NCBI GenBank assembly: GCA_964555565.1
Contig: CAZKTF010000228.1
Span: 1 to 5,864, forward strand
Direction: 5' to 3'
Length of the DNA stretch: 5,864 nucleotides
From: CAZKTF01 sp964555565
GTDB lineage: Bacteria; Planctomycetota; JAJSAM01; JAKLKS01
This document shows positions 5,862 to 5,864 of this stretch, one piece after another. The notes under the pieces were generated by a model. It saw only the letters and a list, made by a program, of their open reading frames with translations, was not told the origin of the DNA and made no database searches. Positions within the stretch are counted from its first letter, which is position 1, and each line of letters opens with the position of its first letter. The position numbers and the translations under genes were made by a program.

Positions 5862-5864
5862 ATG
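5862..5864 (+). CDS. Presumed start codon of a divergent gene (rest outside window)
   Basis: Only the ATG is present. It is proposed as a real start because it sits seven bases after an extended -10-like box and faces away from asnB. Nothing can be said about the product. Confidence 0.35.

Noticed and set aside
1..5864. tRNA, rRNA, CRISPR array, transposase or phage genes.
   Set aside because: No such sequence was seen on either strand; apart from the two intergenic regions the window is filled by the four minus-strand genes.

Overview
This is a very GC-rich window (roughly three quarters G+C or more by eye) with four protein genes, all read on the minus strand, plus the apparent start of a divergent plus-strand gene at the right edge. 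The lipoprotein signal on one product points to a diderm (Gram-negative-type) bacterium. The GC content, a bacterial TMTC-like/TPR protein and SD-less starts next to -10-like boxes would suit deeply branching high-GC groups such as Planctomycetes, Gemmatimonadetes, Acidobacteria, Eisenbacteria or Rokubacteria. Nothing in the window fixes the phylum, so these names are only suggestions.

Layout in the direction of transcription (right to left): (1) a 90-nt divergent intergenic region, 5772-5861, with -10-like boxes facing both ways; (2) asnB, 5771-3921, a full-length glutamine-hydrolysing asparagine synthetase; (3) six nucleotides later, an EamA/DMT-family membrane transporter, 3914-2991, which appears to lack its tenth membrane helix; (4) a 184-nt intergenic region whose first 82 nt are an inverted pair of REP-like palindromes (2909-2990) starting at the base after the transporter stop codon; (5) a lipoprotein of unknown function, 2806-1997; (6) overlapping it by ATGA, a TMTC-like GT-C membrane protein with C-terminal TPR repeats, 2000 to beyond base 1.

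The genes look like two transcription units or one loosely linked unit. asnB and the transporter are tightly spaced, so a role in making and moving an amino acid or amidated product is possible, but this is inferred from position only. The lipoprotein and the TMTC-like protein are translationally coupled and both act at the cell envelope, which suggests a shared envelope function, perhaps protein glycosylation.

I found no complete novel defence or mobile system. The strongest unexplained signal is the REP-like doublet: two hairpins in opposite orientation, each with a GTAG foot, differing at six bases that are all compensated in the stem. It lies where the transporter loses its expected C-terminus. 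Also worth a second look are substitutions at usually conserved positions of the AsnB homologue and the likely leaderless starts at the right edge.
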